Below are positions 55,130 to 63,596 of a DNA stretch of 64,000 bases, piece by piece. The DNA comes from Pantoea sp. 1.19 (lineage in GTDB: Bacteria; Pseudomonadota; Gammaproteobacteria; Enterobacterales; Enterobacteriaceae). Both the position numbers and the translations under genes were made by a program. The notes beneath the pieces are model-generated. The model did not search any database, was not told the origin of the DNA, and was given only the letters and a program-made list of their open reading frames with translations. The stretch is from positions 1-64,000 of the forward strand of contig NZ_MRBS01000001.1 of NCBI RefSeq assembly GCF_001922585.1, in the 5' to 3' direction. How positions within the stretch are numbered: position 1 is the stretch's first letter; every line of letters starts with the position of its first letter.

Positions 55130-57705
55130 TCAGAGGGGGTATTGCCAGGCGGGTTCCCCCGACGGTGCTTCGCTGAGCTGGCGAATAAAGCGCGCCTGAC
55201 TCATTGGTTTGGCGATCAAATAGCCCTGCGCTTCATCGCAGCGCAGGGCGGTAAGCTTATCTAACTGGGCGTGGGTTTCTACCCCTTCAGCGGTAACGCT
55301 GAGTGAGAAGGCTTTACCGAGGCCGATGATGTTCTCAACGATCAGGCTGGCATTGCCGGTATCGGGCAGGCCGGTGATGAACGAGCGGTCCAGTTTGATG
55401 CCATCGAACGGAAAGGTGCGCAGATAATTGAGTGAGGAGTAGCCGGTGCCGAAGTCATCAACCAGCAGGCGAATGCCGAGTGCTTTGAGTTGATACATCA
55501 GCGCCTGGCTCTCCGGTGGCGACCAGAGGGCCGCACTTTCGGTGACCTCCAGCTCCAGCCGAAGCGGATCCATCCCGGTGGCCGAAATGGCCGCCTTCAC
55601 CCGATCGAGCAGGCCATCAGTGTGGAACTCCTGAGCGGAGATATTGACTGAAAAGGCCAGCGGTTGCGGCCACGCCAGGGCCTCGGCACAGGCGGTGTGC
55701 AGCACCCACTGGCTGATGTGATCGATCAGGCCGGTCTCTTCCGCCAGCGGAATAAATTGATCCGGCATGATGGTGCCGAGGGAGGGGTGCTGCCAGCGGA
55801 TCAGCGCCTCGGCGGCAACGATTTGCCGGCTTTTCAGATGGAAACGGGGCTGCCAGACCAGCTGGAATTGCTGCTGCTTCAGGGCCTCGCGCAGGCTGCG
55901 CTCCATCTCCCGGCGCTGCACAATTTGTTCGGCCATCTCCGGACGGTAAAAGACCCAACGGTTGCGGCCGGCGTTTTTGGCCCGGTACAGCGCAATGTCC
56001 GACAGCCGCAGCAGTTCGCTGGCGTCGCAGGCGTCCTGCGGTGCACGCGCGATGCCCATGCTGGCGGAAACCACGATGTCATGCCCGTCGATCCGTATTG
56101 GCCGGCCTGTTTCGCCCAGCAGTCGGGCACAGAGCTCGGCAATCAGCGGAGTGGTGGCGTGTTCCGCCACGATCACCGTAAATTCATCCCCCCCTGGCGG
56201 GTGACCAGGTCCGTATCCTGCAGGCAGTTGCTCAGGCGCTGCGACACCACATTCAGTACCCGATCGCCGATCTGATAGCCGTAACGGTCATTAATCGCTT
56301 TAAACTGATCGAGATCCACGCCGATCATCGCCAGCGGATTATCCAGTGTGGCGTGCGCCTGCAGCCTGCCGGCGAGGAACTCCTGCATCCGCTTGCGGTT
56401 GGGCAGGCCGGTGAGCGCGTCGTGGCGCGACATGTATTGCAAGCGGGCCTGCGCCTCCACTTCCAGCGTGACGTCGGTGGCGGTACCGCGATAGCCCTCA
56501 ATGCCGCTGCGGCTGTAGATCGGTTTCATCACAAGGTGGCAGTAGCGCCTGTGGCCCTGCGCCGACAGATAGTGGCAGTAGAGCAGGCGGCGATGGCCGC
56601 GCTCGCCGGGCTGACGGATCCAGTCCGCCAGCGGTTCCCCTTCAGTCTGCAGCAGATCGGTAATGGGACGTCCCTGCCACTGAGTGATGCTGTAGCCGGT
56701 CAGATTAGGAAATCGTTGCGAAATCCAGGTGAAATTCAGCTGGTTGTCCAGCTCCCAGATCCAATCGGTCGATGCTTCGGCCACGTCGCGAAAGCGTCGC
56801 TCGCTGGCTGCCAGCGCCTCACGGCTTTGCGCCAGTAAAAAACTGTTTTCATCCATCAGGCGCGCTTTGCCCAGCGCGCGGCGATACAGCCAGCCGGCGC
56901 CGAAGGCGACAAGGCTGCCCAGTAACAACGTCAGGGGCAGCATCGTCAGCAGCAGACTGCGTCCCGGCTCGTCGGCTTGCCAGCTGAATCGCCACGGCGG
57001 CAGCGCCAGCCGGTGATGAGGCTGCTCGCGCTCCGGCAGGACCCGCAGCCCGGTAATACCGTAGGCTTCGCCCAGCTGTTGCAGGGCGGTCGGCGTGAGC
57101 AGTTGTACAAAAATCAGCTGCGACCAGGGGCCAGCGCCGGGACCAAGCCGGCTGTCACCTCCCGGCGTGATGGGCGCGCTGGCCAGCAGCGCCGGTTGGC
57201 CTGCCACCCCAATCAGCGGAGGCTCCCCGACCGGGCGCCGGACGGCCGACAGCGGGGCGCCGAGCCAGCTCTCCAGCGAGTGCTGGCTAAGCTCGCCGTT
57301 AATCACCGCGTAGCGCGTGCTGCCGTCCGGAGCGAGAACAAACACGCCATTGATGCCAAAATCCCGATAGAGCGTGCCGGCCAGATTGTTATCCCGCCAT
57401 GCCCAGTCGACGTCCAGCGCCAGATGCAAATGGCGCCAGGCATCACCCCAGTTGGCGTAGTCATGCAGCTGACGCTGCAGATCGGTGGCGGCATGGGTGA
57501 TCACGCGGGACACAATGATGCCGTCGTGGGTATCAGACTGCCGGTTAAGGTGCGACGCAAGGAGGAATTGTGCGATAACCGTCAGGGCAAACAGCGTAAC
57601 CAGCAGCGCGAGCATCCAGCGCAGCGCGCGGCGAATAAATCCGGTGGCAGGATGGCTACCCGCCGCGGTGTCTGGATTAAAATATCGCCGGTCAGCGTGG
57701 TTCAT
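55130..57705 (-). pseudogene. GGDEF-EAL c-di-GMP enzyme split by a one-base deletion
   Basis: The N-terminal half (57705-56173) has a membrane anchor, a CHASE4-like periplasmic sensor (residues about 55-250), a second membrane segment, a PAS domain (SERRFRDVAEASTDWIWELD) and most of the GGDEF domain. It ends RQGG then MNLR and stop. The other frame continues DEFTVIVAEHATTPL to a complete EAL domain (AAEALIRW, DDFGTGYSSLNYL, KLDRSFI, EGVET). Seven G residues (plus-strand C run at 56188-56194) stand where eight would restore RQGGDEF. As read, the cyclase is broken; an EAL fragment might be made from 56176. Confidence 0.88.
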
Positions 57706-57909
57706 GCAGTCCACTCGGGGTTACGCCAGGAAGTTCAAGTATAAAGGTATCTGGACGTTTTTCGCGGAGGCGTGCGCATTTACTGCGCGCGATCACAGCC
57801 TGTTAGCCATGGGCCCGCGTCGGGGGTAACGCACATTTTCAGACTCTTTACCCTGCTAACCGGGAGGGTTTACATATACTGTGGGAAAACCGTTTAGCCG
57901 GAGCCACTT

Positions 57910-58023
57910 ATGCTGAAAAAAATGTCCTGTCATACCGCGAGCGCGATCGGTGTTTCTCTGCTGGTGTTGTCGGCTGCCCTGCTGGCGTGGGCCGCTTCGC
58001 TGGTTTTCGCTTCACTCACCTGA
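57910..58023 (+). CDS. Small hydrophobic protein, 37 residues
   Basis: The frame encodes a short charged N-terminus (MLKKMSCHT) and one transmembrane helix (GVSLLVLSAALLAWAASLVF). GGAG lies eight bases before the ATG, and a TATACT-like -10 lies upstream at about 57876. It resembles the many short inner-membrane proteins of enterobacteria, but I cannot name it. Confidence 0.5.
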   Translation: MLKKMSCHTASAIGVSLLVLSAALLAWAASLVFASLT

Positions 58024-58050
58024 CGCCCCGTGCGGGGATCAACCGGGGCG
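58024..58050 (+). terminator. GC-rich hairpin after the 37-residue gene
   Basis: CGCCCCG (58024-58030) pairs with CGGGGCG (58044-58050). It overlaps the 3' end of the convergent AriR-like gene. There is no T-run. Confidence 0.35.
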
Positions 58051-58299
58051 ATCGTCGAGGGTGCGGTGTACCACAAACTCCAGGGCGCTGCGGTAGATAT
58101 CCAGCTGCACCACATCACTTTCCGTTGCCATGTTCTGCAGCAGATGGCAAATGATGGCTTGATTATTGACCTGCTGTCCGGCCTGCAGAATATGAATGAC
58201 AATGGCGCCCAGCGTATCGGTTTCGCTGCGGTGACCGGTGTCGGGGCTGTGTAGCAGGGCGGCGATCGCCTGAAGTTGCTGCGGGCTGTCTGGCTGCAT
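58039..58299 (-). CDS. YmgB/AriR-family small regulator
   Basis: This 86-residue protein follows the E. coli AriR pattern: DTLGAIVIHILQAGQQVNNQ, AIICHLLQNMATESDVVQLD and IYRSALEFVVHRTLDD, against AriR [20 protein letters not shown] and so on. In E. coli this family acts in biofilm and acid-stress control through the Rcs pathway. GAGGA precedes the ATG. A long hairpin with eight T residues lies 22 bases upstream, so expression may depend on read-through or an internal promoter. Confidence 0.82.
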   Translation of the reverse strand: MQPDSPQQLQAIAALLHSPDTGHRSETDTLGAIVIHILQAGQQVNNQAIICHLLQNMATESDVVQLDIYRSALEFVVHRTLDDRPG

Positions 58300-58320
58300 A
58301 CGGCGTCCTCAACGCGGATA

Positions 58321-58367
58321 AAAAAAAAGCCTCTGCAGGTGGAAATCCAGTCAACACCTACAGAGGC
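58321..58367 (-). terminator. Intrinsic terminator in the leader of the AriR-like gene
   Basis: On the minus strand GCCTCTGTAGGTG pairs with CACCTGCAGAGGC (12 pairs, one mismatch), followed by eight T residues. No coding gene ends before it on this strand. It therefore closes a short transcript, or attenuates the AriR-like gene. Confidence 0.8.
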
Positions 58368-58412
58368 GATGCAATGCACCGATTCGTTACAAGTTGGCGA
58401 GATAAATCGCCA
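58321..58412 (-). ncRNA. Candidate small RNA or attenuated leader
   Basis: Between a dyad-containing promoter-like region (58416-58450) and the terminator ending at 58321 there is room for a transcript of about 90 bases without a reading frame. It contains a hairpin TGGCGA-GATAAA-TCGCCA (58394-58411) and the terminator stem. Existence is inferred from structure alone. Confidence 0.4.
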
Positions 58413-58415
58413 GAT

Positions 58416-58450
58416 AAAGTTATACAAAAAATATCGATTTGTATAACTTT
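58416..58450. promoter_or_regulatory. Long perfect dyad, probable operator
   Basis: AAAGTTATACAAA (58416-58428) and TTTGTATAACTTT (58438-58450) are perfect 13-base inverted arms around a nine-base spacer. The length, AT-richness and embedded TATAAC/TTATAC promoter-like hexamers 16 bases apart on the minus strand suggest a MerR-like operator-promoter. E. coli controls the ycgZ-ymgA-ariR genes with the MerR-type repressor BluR. Confidence 0.65.
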
Positions 58451-58533
58451 GCCGTGAGCTTTTCGTGTGGTCTGACCAGATTGTTGCGCCGGCACAACTA
58501 CTGCGTGCGCAATTTACGGGCGAACGACGGCCT

Positions 58534-58599
58534 TTAGCGTAGCGCGAGGGCTAGCAGAGTGAGTAAAAAAGCACTGATGATTAACAGCATAATGGCCAT
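58534..58599 (-). CDS. Possible 21-residue hydrophobic peptide
   Basis: An ATG-started frame encodes MAIMLLIISAFLLTLLALAL plus Arg, a plausible single membrane helix. The ribosome binding site is poor, so this is only a possibility. Confidence 0.25.
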   Translation of the reverse strand: MAIMLLIISAFLLTLLALALR

Positions 58600-58764
58600 G
58601 ACTGTGCGATCTTCCCTGGCGGTGAGGCCGTTAGCGTCGCATAGCTTTCGCGCGCTGACGGTGCCGGCAATGCTGTGTGCTCACGTTTTTGTCCGGCGCC
58701 CGTTTCCTGCCGCCCAAATCTGTTACCCTGAGGGTGGGCAATACGTAAACGCAAGGAGAAGCAG

Positions 58765-59055
58765 ATGACGATGTTGAGCAAAGGGGCTATCACCGCGGCA
58801 GTACTGCTGCTGACGGCCTGCCAGACGGGGACGCATCAGGGGAGCGAGGCGGTCGATCCGGCGCTGGATCGCTGCCAGGCGTCCCGCTATCAACAGTTTG
58901 TCGGCCAGCCGCTCAGCGCGGTGGCGGCAGAGCGCTTTGCACAACCGGTGCGGGCCATTCCGTGGAACGCCGCGGTGACCATGGACTTCAACCTCAATCG
59001 CCTGAATTTTATGGCGGATAAATCCAATACGATCACCCGCGTATACTGCGGTTAA
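58765..59055 (+). CDS. I78-family peptidase inhibitor lipoprotein
   Basis: This 96-residue lipoprotein has the lipobox LTAC in AITAAVLLLTACQTG. The I78 inhibitor domain is CQASRYQQFVGQPLSAVAAE and ends in VTMDFNLNRLNFMAD, then TITRVYCG, with the two conserved cysteines. It probably inhibits serine peptidases in the periplasm. The ATG follows AAGGAGAAG. Confidence 0.88.
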   Translation: MTMLSKGAITAAVLLLTACQTGTHQGSEAVDPALDRCQASRYQQFVGQPLSAVAAERFAQPVRAIPWNAAVTMDFNLNRLNFMADKSNTITRVYCG

Positions 59056-59076
59056 CCACCGGGCGGGACGGGAGCG

Positions 59077-59409
59077 ATGATGACAGCATGGCGAGGGGGA
59101 GTGTCCTGCCTCTGCTTGTGGGTTGGGCTGGCAACGGCCAGTACACCGCAGGCGTGGCGCAGCGCAGATCACCAGATGGTGACGGCCTGCCTGCAGGCCA
59201 GCGCGCTGCGCGCTCCCCGGGTGGACAGTACCATCATGCCGTTTGACGACGCTGTTGGCTGGTCGGCGCTGCTGCTGACCGCGGGCGATCCGCACGCGTC
59301 AACCCCGGCTCGCGCCGGGCGAGAGCTCTGCTTATGGCAGCGCCACAGCGGCAAAGTGGCCGTGATGCCCGTGGCGTCGCCACCGGCGGTTTCCGCGGCA
59401 TTACCTTAA
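59077..59409 (+). CDS. Small secreted protein of unknown function
   Basis: The 110-residue product has an N-terminal export-like segment (WRGGVSCLCLWVGLATASTP) and a short mature part with two cysteines (MVTACLQAS, GRELCLWQR). GGGAG precedes the ATG. It lies 21 bases after the inhibitor gene and may share its transcript. Its stop overlaps the end of the convergent YcgZ-like gene. No family recognised. Confidence 0.55.
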   Translation: MMTAWRGGVSCLCLWVGLATASTPQAWRSADHQMVTACLQASALRAPRVDSTIMPFDDAVGWSALLLTAGDPHASTPARAGRELCLWQRHSGKVAVMPVASPPAVSAALP

Positions 59410-59654
59410 TCCTGCTGCTGGCGCAGTAGCTGCGCCAGCAGTGCGCGATAGCCGCGCAGGGTGGCGGCGTCCACCTCCCGCTCCAGCCGTTTCAGGACGC
59501 TGGCAATCATGGCCTGATCGGTGGCCGGCTCCCCGCGCTGCATCAGTTCCTGCATGATCACCGCCAGCATTTCTGCCGTCTGCGGTGGGCGGAAGGCCGG
59601 GCTGTTAAAATAGTCAGCAATCTCACGCGCGGTATCGTAATGGGGTATGACCAC
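59406..59654 (-). CDS. YcgZ-like small regulator
   Basis: The 82-residue product fits the E. coli YcgZ pattern: TAREIADYFNSPAFRPPQTA, EMLAVIMQELMQRGEPATDQ and AMIASVLKRLER. YcgZ belongs with YmgA and AriR to the blue-light/cold-induced biofilm regulators. The start is best placed at a GTG (59654), because GGAGG stands at the right distance before it. An ATG at 59717 adds 21 residues that do not fit the family. Confidence 0.7.
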   Translation of the reverse strand: MVIPHYDTAREIADYFNSPAFRPPQTAEMLAVIMQELMQRGEPATDQAMIASVLKRLEREVDAATLRGYRALLAQLLRQQQD

Positions 59655-59848
59655 AGTGACCTCCAGAGAAAACCTGTCCGCCTGCGTCCGGGGATGACGC
59701 CGTCTCAGTATTGCCATGGGGAGCGCGTATGCGCAGGAAAGCCGCGTCGTCGCGGCAATGATCCGGATGTATTAACTGTAGATCGGGGGGCGGGTCTTGC
59801 CAGTAACAATCAGAAATAATTACGGCGATCGCCAACCGATCAGGCTTG

Positions 59849-60517
59849 CTAGGCGGGGTAGCTTTTGATCACTTCCAGTACGCCGTTGATGATGAATTGC
59901 ACGCCCATACACACCAGCAAAAAGCCCATCAGTCGGGAGATAGCCTCAATGCCGCCTTTCCCTATCCAGCGCATGATGGTGCCGGAGCTGCGCAGGCAGA
60001 GCCACAGGATGATGCCTATGCTGACAAAAGTGATCACCGGTGCGACCGCCAACACCCAGGGGGCAAAGGCCGTGCTGTTGTGCATGGTGGACGCGGTGCT
60101 GATGATCATGGCAATGGTGCCCGGCCCGGCGGTGCTGGGCATCGCCAGCGGAACGAAGGCAATATTGACCTCCTCGCGGGCACTGAGTTCGTCCTGTTTA
60201 TGCGCCGCCTCGAGTGAGTGTCCGGCCGGGGCCTGGGGAAACAGCATGCGAAAACCGATAAAGGCGACGATCAGGCCGCCGGCCATCCGCAAACCGGGTA
60301 TCGAGATACCAAAGGTATTCATCACCAGATTGCCGGCGTAGAACGAGACCAGCATGATCAGCACGACGTACAGCGAGGCCTGAAAAGACTGTTTGGCGCG
60401 GGTGGCCTGGTCCATATCGCCCGCCATGCCCAAAAATAACGCGACGGTGGTTAGCGGGTTGGCCAGCGGCAGCAGTACCACCAGGCCCAGCCCCACGGCT
60501 TTAAACAGTTCAATCAT
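59849..60517 (-). CDS. marC: MarC, inner-membrane NAAT/MarC-family protein
   Basis: This 222-residue membrane protein follows E. coli MarC nearly end to end: [26 protein letters not shown]-type [40 protein letters not shown] and [20 protein letters not shown]. The transported substrate is not known. The ATG at 60517 follows GAGGAG. In E. coli marC is divergent from marRAB, but here the divergent neighbour is iraP. Confidence 0.92.
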   Translation of the reverse strand: MIELFKAVGLGLVVLLPLANPLTTVALFLGMAGDMDQATRAKQSFQASLYVVLIMLVSFYAGNLVMNTFGISIPGLRMAGGLIVAFIGFRMLFPQAPAGHSLEAAHKQDELSAREEVNIAFVPLAMPSTAGPGTIAMIISTASTMHNSTAFAPWVLAVAPVITFVSIGIILWLCLRSSGTIMRWIGKGGIEAISRLMGFLLVCMGVQFIINGVLEVIKSYPA

Positions 60518-60741
60518 GACAACTCCTCTTTTTATGCCGCACAGATGTGGCGACGTCCAGGCTATCTGACGGGCATCCTGCCGTCTGCTGTGATCGTGCG
60601 CACAATATAGTGTGTGATTCACGGGGTGGCGAGCGTTCAGTGCGCAAGCAACTGAGAATATTCTGATCAGGCTCTTTCCAATGGGGAAAAGAGAGTGTTA
60701 ACGTTTGTTTCCCTCCTGCAGTGTAAAACTGAGAGCTGCCA

Positions 60742-61002
60742 ATGAAAAATCTGATTGCAGAACTACTGGTTAAGCTGGCAGAAAAAGAAGATGAATCCAA
60801 AGAGCTGGTCGCGCAAGTGGAGGCGCTGGAGATTGTCGTTACCGCCATGCTCCGTCATCTGGATGAGGAAACCCTTAACCAGCTGACCCGGCAGGTGAGC
60901 GCCGCGATGGCCGTGGCCACGCAGGATGCCCCTATTGCCCGTCACGATGCCCGCCTGCTGGCCGGCTACGTCCAAAAATTACTGGTGCATCCGCGTCGCT
61001 GA
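60742..61002 (+). CDS. iraP: Anti-adaptor IraP
   Basis: The 86-residue protein begins [20 protein letters not shown] and continues [20 protein letters not shown], nearly the E. coli IraP sequence, including the coiled-coil N-terminus. IraP binds RssB and so protects sigma-S from ClpXP during phosphate starvation. Gene order here (iraP, psiF, dgcC, proC) is that of E. coli with phoA absent. Confidence 0.95.
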   Translation: MKNLIAELLVKLAEKEDESKELVAQVEALEIVVTAMLRHLDEETLNQLTRQVSAAMAVATQDAPIARHDARLLAGYVQKLLVHPRR

Positions 61003-61132
61003 TGGGGGCGGTAACCTGCGCCGCGGCGAGTTTGCCGCGGGCTGTCTGAACGCTAAAAACCTGCCAGGCTTACAGGGCATGGGCGCGGTGTCCCGCGGCC
61101 CGGTTTCTCAGTCAGGCAAACAGGAGAGAGTG

Positions 61133-61459
61133 ATGACACGTTATCTTATTGCCAGCGGCATGGCGCTGCTGCTCTGCGGCGCGCCGCTGCAGGCGGCGGA
61201 AACAACCCCTCAACAGCAGAAAATGACGGTGTGTAACCAGCAGGCCAGCGCGCAGGCGTTAACAGGAGAGGCGCGTAAAAGCTGGATGAGCCAGTGCCTG
61301 AAAAAGCGTGCACCGGAAGAGAAAGGGCTGACGCCGCAGCAAATGCGGATGAAGACCTGTAATGTTCAGGCGACCGAACAGATGCTCACCGGCGACGCGC
61401 GAAAAACCTTTATGAGCGCCTGCCTGAAGAATAACGGCCAGGCACCAGCGAACGGATGA
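61133..61459 (+). CDS. psiF: PsiF-family phosphate-starvation-inducible protein
   Basis: This 108-residue exported protein has signal peptide MTRYLIASGMALLLCGAPLQ and two PsiF repeats with paired cysteines (QQQKMTVCNQQASAQALTGE, then RKSWMSQCLKK; QQMRMKTCNVQATEQMLTGD, then RKTFMSACLKN). In E. coli it lies directly downstream of phoA. Here only 130 bases separate it from iraP. It overlaps dgcC by four bases. Confidence 0.93.
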   Translation: MTRYLIASGMALLLCGAPLQAAETTPQQQKMTVCNQQASAQALTGEARKSWMSQCLKKRAPEEKGLTPQQMRMKTCNVQATEQMLTGDARKTFMSACLKNNGQAPANG

Positions 61460-62523
61460 GGTTTGGCTTCACGGCGAGCGCTGCGCCGTCTGAAACGACC
61501 CGGCGCTCGGGGCAGCGTTTTGCACGCCGGGTCTGGCTGCCGCGAACGCTGGGCCTTGCCCTGGGCAGCGGCTGTGTGTACGTGGCGTTACCGCAGACTG
61601 ACGATGCGGGCTGGCTATGGGGTGCGCTGCTGATTAACGGCTGGCTCTGGCCGCATCTGGCGCTGGCGCGGGCGTGGTATGCAAAGGATCCGCTGCGGGC
61701 AGAGCAGCAAAATCTGCTGTTTGACGGCCTGGCCGGCGGCGGATGGATAGCCGTGATGGGATTCAATCCGCTGCCCTCGGCGCTGATCTTCGCAATGATG
61801 AGTATGAATAATGTTGCCGCCGGGGGCGTCCGCTTTTTTACGCTGGGGGCCGCTAGCCTGGCGCTGGGCGCGCTGATCGGCTGGCTTCTGGTGCGGCCGG
61901 CGCTGCAGCCGGTCTCTTCACCGGAGGTTGTCTGGGCCTGCCTGCCGATGCTGATTATCTATCCAATTGTCCTTGGGCAGATCACCTGGCAGACCGCGAA
62001 CAAGCTGGCGCAGCAGCGTAACCGGCTGTTGGAAATCAGCACCCATGACGGGATGACCGGTATCTATAATCGCCGGCACTGGGAACATTTGCTGCGTAAT
62101 GAGTATGATAATTGCCTGCGCTATCAGCGGATGGCCACGCTGGCGATCATTGATATTGATCACTTTAAGCAAATTAATGATACATTCGGCCACGATGGCG
62201 GAGATGAGGCCATCTTAGTCATGACTGAAGAGCTGCGTCTGACGCTGCGGGCCAGCGATGTGATTGGCCGTTTTGGCGTCGATGAGTTTGCGGTGATCAT
62301 GCCGGAAACCAGTGCCGCCAGCGCCCTGCTGGCGATTGACCGTCTGCGGGATAATCTGGCGGAGCATCCGCTGCCCGCGCTGCAGGGCCGGGGGTTACGG
62401 ATAAGCGTCGGCGTCGCGCCCTGGGCGGCAGCGATGCCGCATCACCGCGCCTGGCTTAAGGCGGCCGACGTGGCGCTGTACCGGGCAAAAGAGCGCGGAC
62501 GCAATCGCACCGAGGTGGCCTAG
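61456..62523 (+). CDS. dgcC: Diguanylate cyclase DgcC (AdrA/YaiC) with altered GGDEF motif
   Basis: This 355-residue protein has a MASE2-type membrane domain (residues about 30-180) and a C-terminal cyclase domain (HDGMTGIYNRRHWEHLL, DIDHFKQINDTFGHDGGDEA, ISVGVAP). The synteny and sequence identify DgcC, which makes c-di-GMP for cellulose synthesis. The signature reads RFGVDEFAV: Val replaces the second Gly of GGDEF, a residue needed for nucleotide binding in most active enzymes. The protein may be inactive or may work only as a sensor. Confidence 0.9.
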   Translation: MRFGFTASAAPSETTRRSGQRFARRVWLPRTLGLALGSGCVYVALPQTDDAGWLWGALLINGWLWPHLALARAWYAKDPLRAEQQNLLFDGLAGGGWIAVMGFNPLPSALIFAMMSMNNVAAGGVRFFTLGAASLALGALIGWLLVRPALQPVSSPEVVWACLPMLIIYPIVLGQITWQTANKLAQQRNRLLEISTHDGMTGIYNRRHWEHLLRNEYDNCLRYQRMATLAIIDIDHFKQINDTFGHDGGDEAILVMTEELRLTLRASDVIGRFGVDEFAVIMPETSAASALLAIDRLRDNLAEHPLPALQGRGLRISVGVAPWAAAMPHHRAWLKAADVALYRAKERGRNRTEVA

Positions 62524-62649
62524 CGCATTTGTTGCCAAACTATTTAGTCATGCTTATCTACAATTTTGGCGCCCTGATCCGCGCCGCGTAATGTGCGTTG
62601 CGCTACGGGATGCAGGCGTGAAGGTTAAACTGACAAAAGGAATCGTTTT

Positions 62650-63561
62650 ATGGTCGCTGCGATCATTATTGGTATTTTTATCCTTAGCGTGTGGTATGCG
62701 CACTCCCGGGGCAGAGAAAAGCAAAAGTTTTCCCGTCAGCTCTTTGACCACTCCACGTTTATGGCGCCGATTAATATGTTTATGACCGGCCTGTCAACGC
62801 TGCCGCCAAAACAGCCTTTCTTCGATAATCAGGCTTTCCCCGAACTGCAAAAAATTACCGATAACTGGGAAACGATTCGTGACGAAGCGGTGCGCTTGCA
62901 GGATCATATTAAGGCCGCGCAGGGCAATAACGATGCCGGATTTAATACCTTTTTCAAACGCGGCTGGAAACGCTTCTATCTGAAGTGGTACGGCGATGCG
63001 CACCCTTCCGCGCGCGAGCTCTGCCCGTTCACCACCGAGCTGGTTAGCCAAATCCCGACCATTAAGGCGGCGATGTTTGCCGAGCTGCCGGCCGGCAGCC
63101 ATCTTGGTAAACACCGTGACCCCTATGCCGGGTCGGTACGCTACCATCTTGGCTTAGCCACGCCGAATGATGACCGCTGCTTTATTGAAGTGGACGGCGT
63201 GCGTCACAGCTGGCGCGACGGTGAAGCCGTGCTATTTGATGAAACCTATGTGCACTGGGCGCAAAACGACACCGAACAGACGCGAATTATCTTTTTCTGC
63301 GATATTGAGCGACCCATGAAGTGGCGCTGGGCGCAGGCGGTGAACCACTGGGTGGGCGCTACGCTGATGTCGGCGGCCAGTTCGCCGAATGATGAGAACG
63401 ACCGCACCGGCTTCATTAACCGCATTTTTAAATACGTTAACAGCGTGCGCGATGCCGGGCAAAACCTGAAAAAACGCAATCGCACCCTCTATTACTGGGT
63501 GAAGCATTCGCTGATTGTCGCCATTTTTGCGGCGATCATTGTGCCGAGCGTGTTCTTCTGA
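62650..63561 (+). CDS. lpxO: Lipid A 2-hydroxylase LpxO
   Basis: The 303-residue protein has an N-terminal membrane anchor (MVAAIIIGIFILSVWYAHSR), an Asp/Asn beta-hydroxylase-type Fe(II)/2-oxoglutarate domain with iron ligands in GSHLGKHRDPYAGSVRYHLG and ETYVHWAQN, and a C-terminal hydrophobic helix. LpxO adds a 2-hydroxyl to the secondary myristate of lipid A at the inner membrane. Length equals that of Salmonella LpxO. It stands between dgcC and proC, with a terminator after it. Confidence 0.92.
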   Translation: MVAAIIIGIFILSVWYAHSRGREKQKFSRQLFDHSTFMAPINMFMTGLSTLPPKQPFFDNQAFPELQKITDNWETIRDEAVRLQDHIKAAQGNNDAGFNTFFKRGWKRFYLKWYGDAHPSARELCPFTTELVSQIPTIKAAMFAELPAGSHLGKHRDPYAGSVRYHLGLATPNDDRCFIEVDGVRHSWRDGEAVLFDETYVHWAQNDTEQTRIIFFCDIERPMKWRWAQAVNHWVGATLMSAASSPNDENDRTGFINRIFKYVNSVRDAGQNLKKRNRTLYYWVKHSLIVAIFAAIIVPSVFF

Positions 63562-63567
63562 CATCCC

Positions 63568-63587
63568 AGGCGGGAGCGATCCCGCCT
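63568..63587. terminator. Bidirectional hairpin between lpxO and proC
   Basis: AGGCGGGA-GCGA-TCCCGCCT is a perfect 8-base-pair stem with a GCGA tetraloop lying between two convergent stop codons. Confidence 0.6.
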
Positions 63588-63596
63588 GATCCTGCC

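Noticed and set aside
58559-58768. 69-codon plus-strand frame before the I78 inhibitor
   Set aside because: Overlaps the inhibitor promoter region and start, with no conserved pattern and no hydrophobic or signal character beyond chance.
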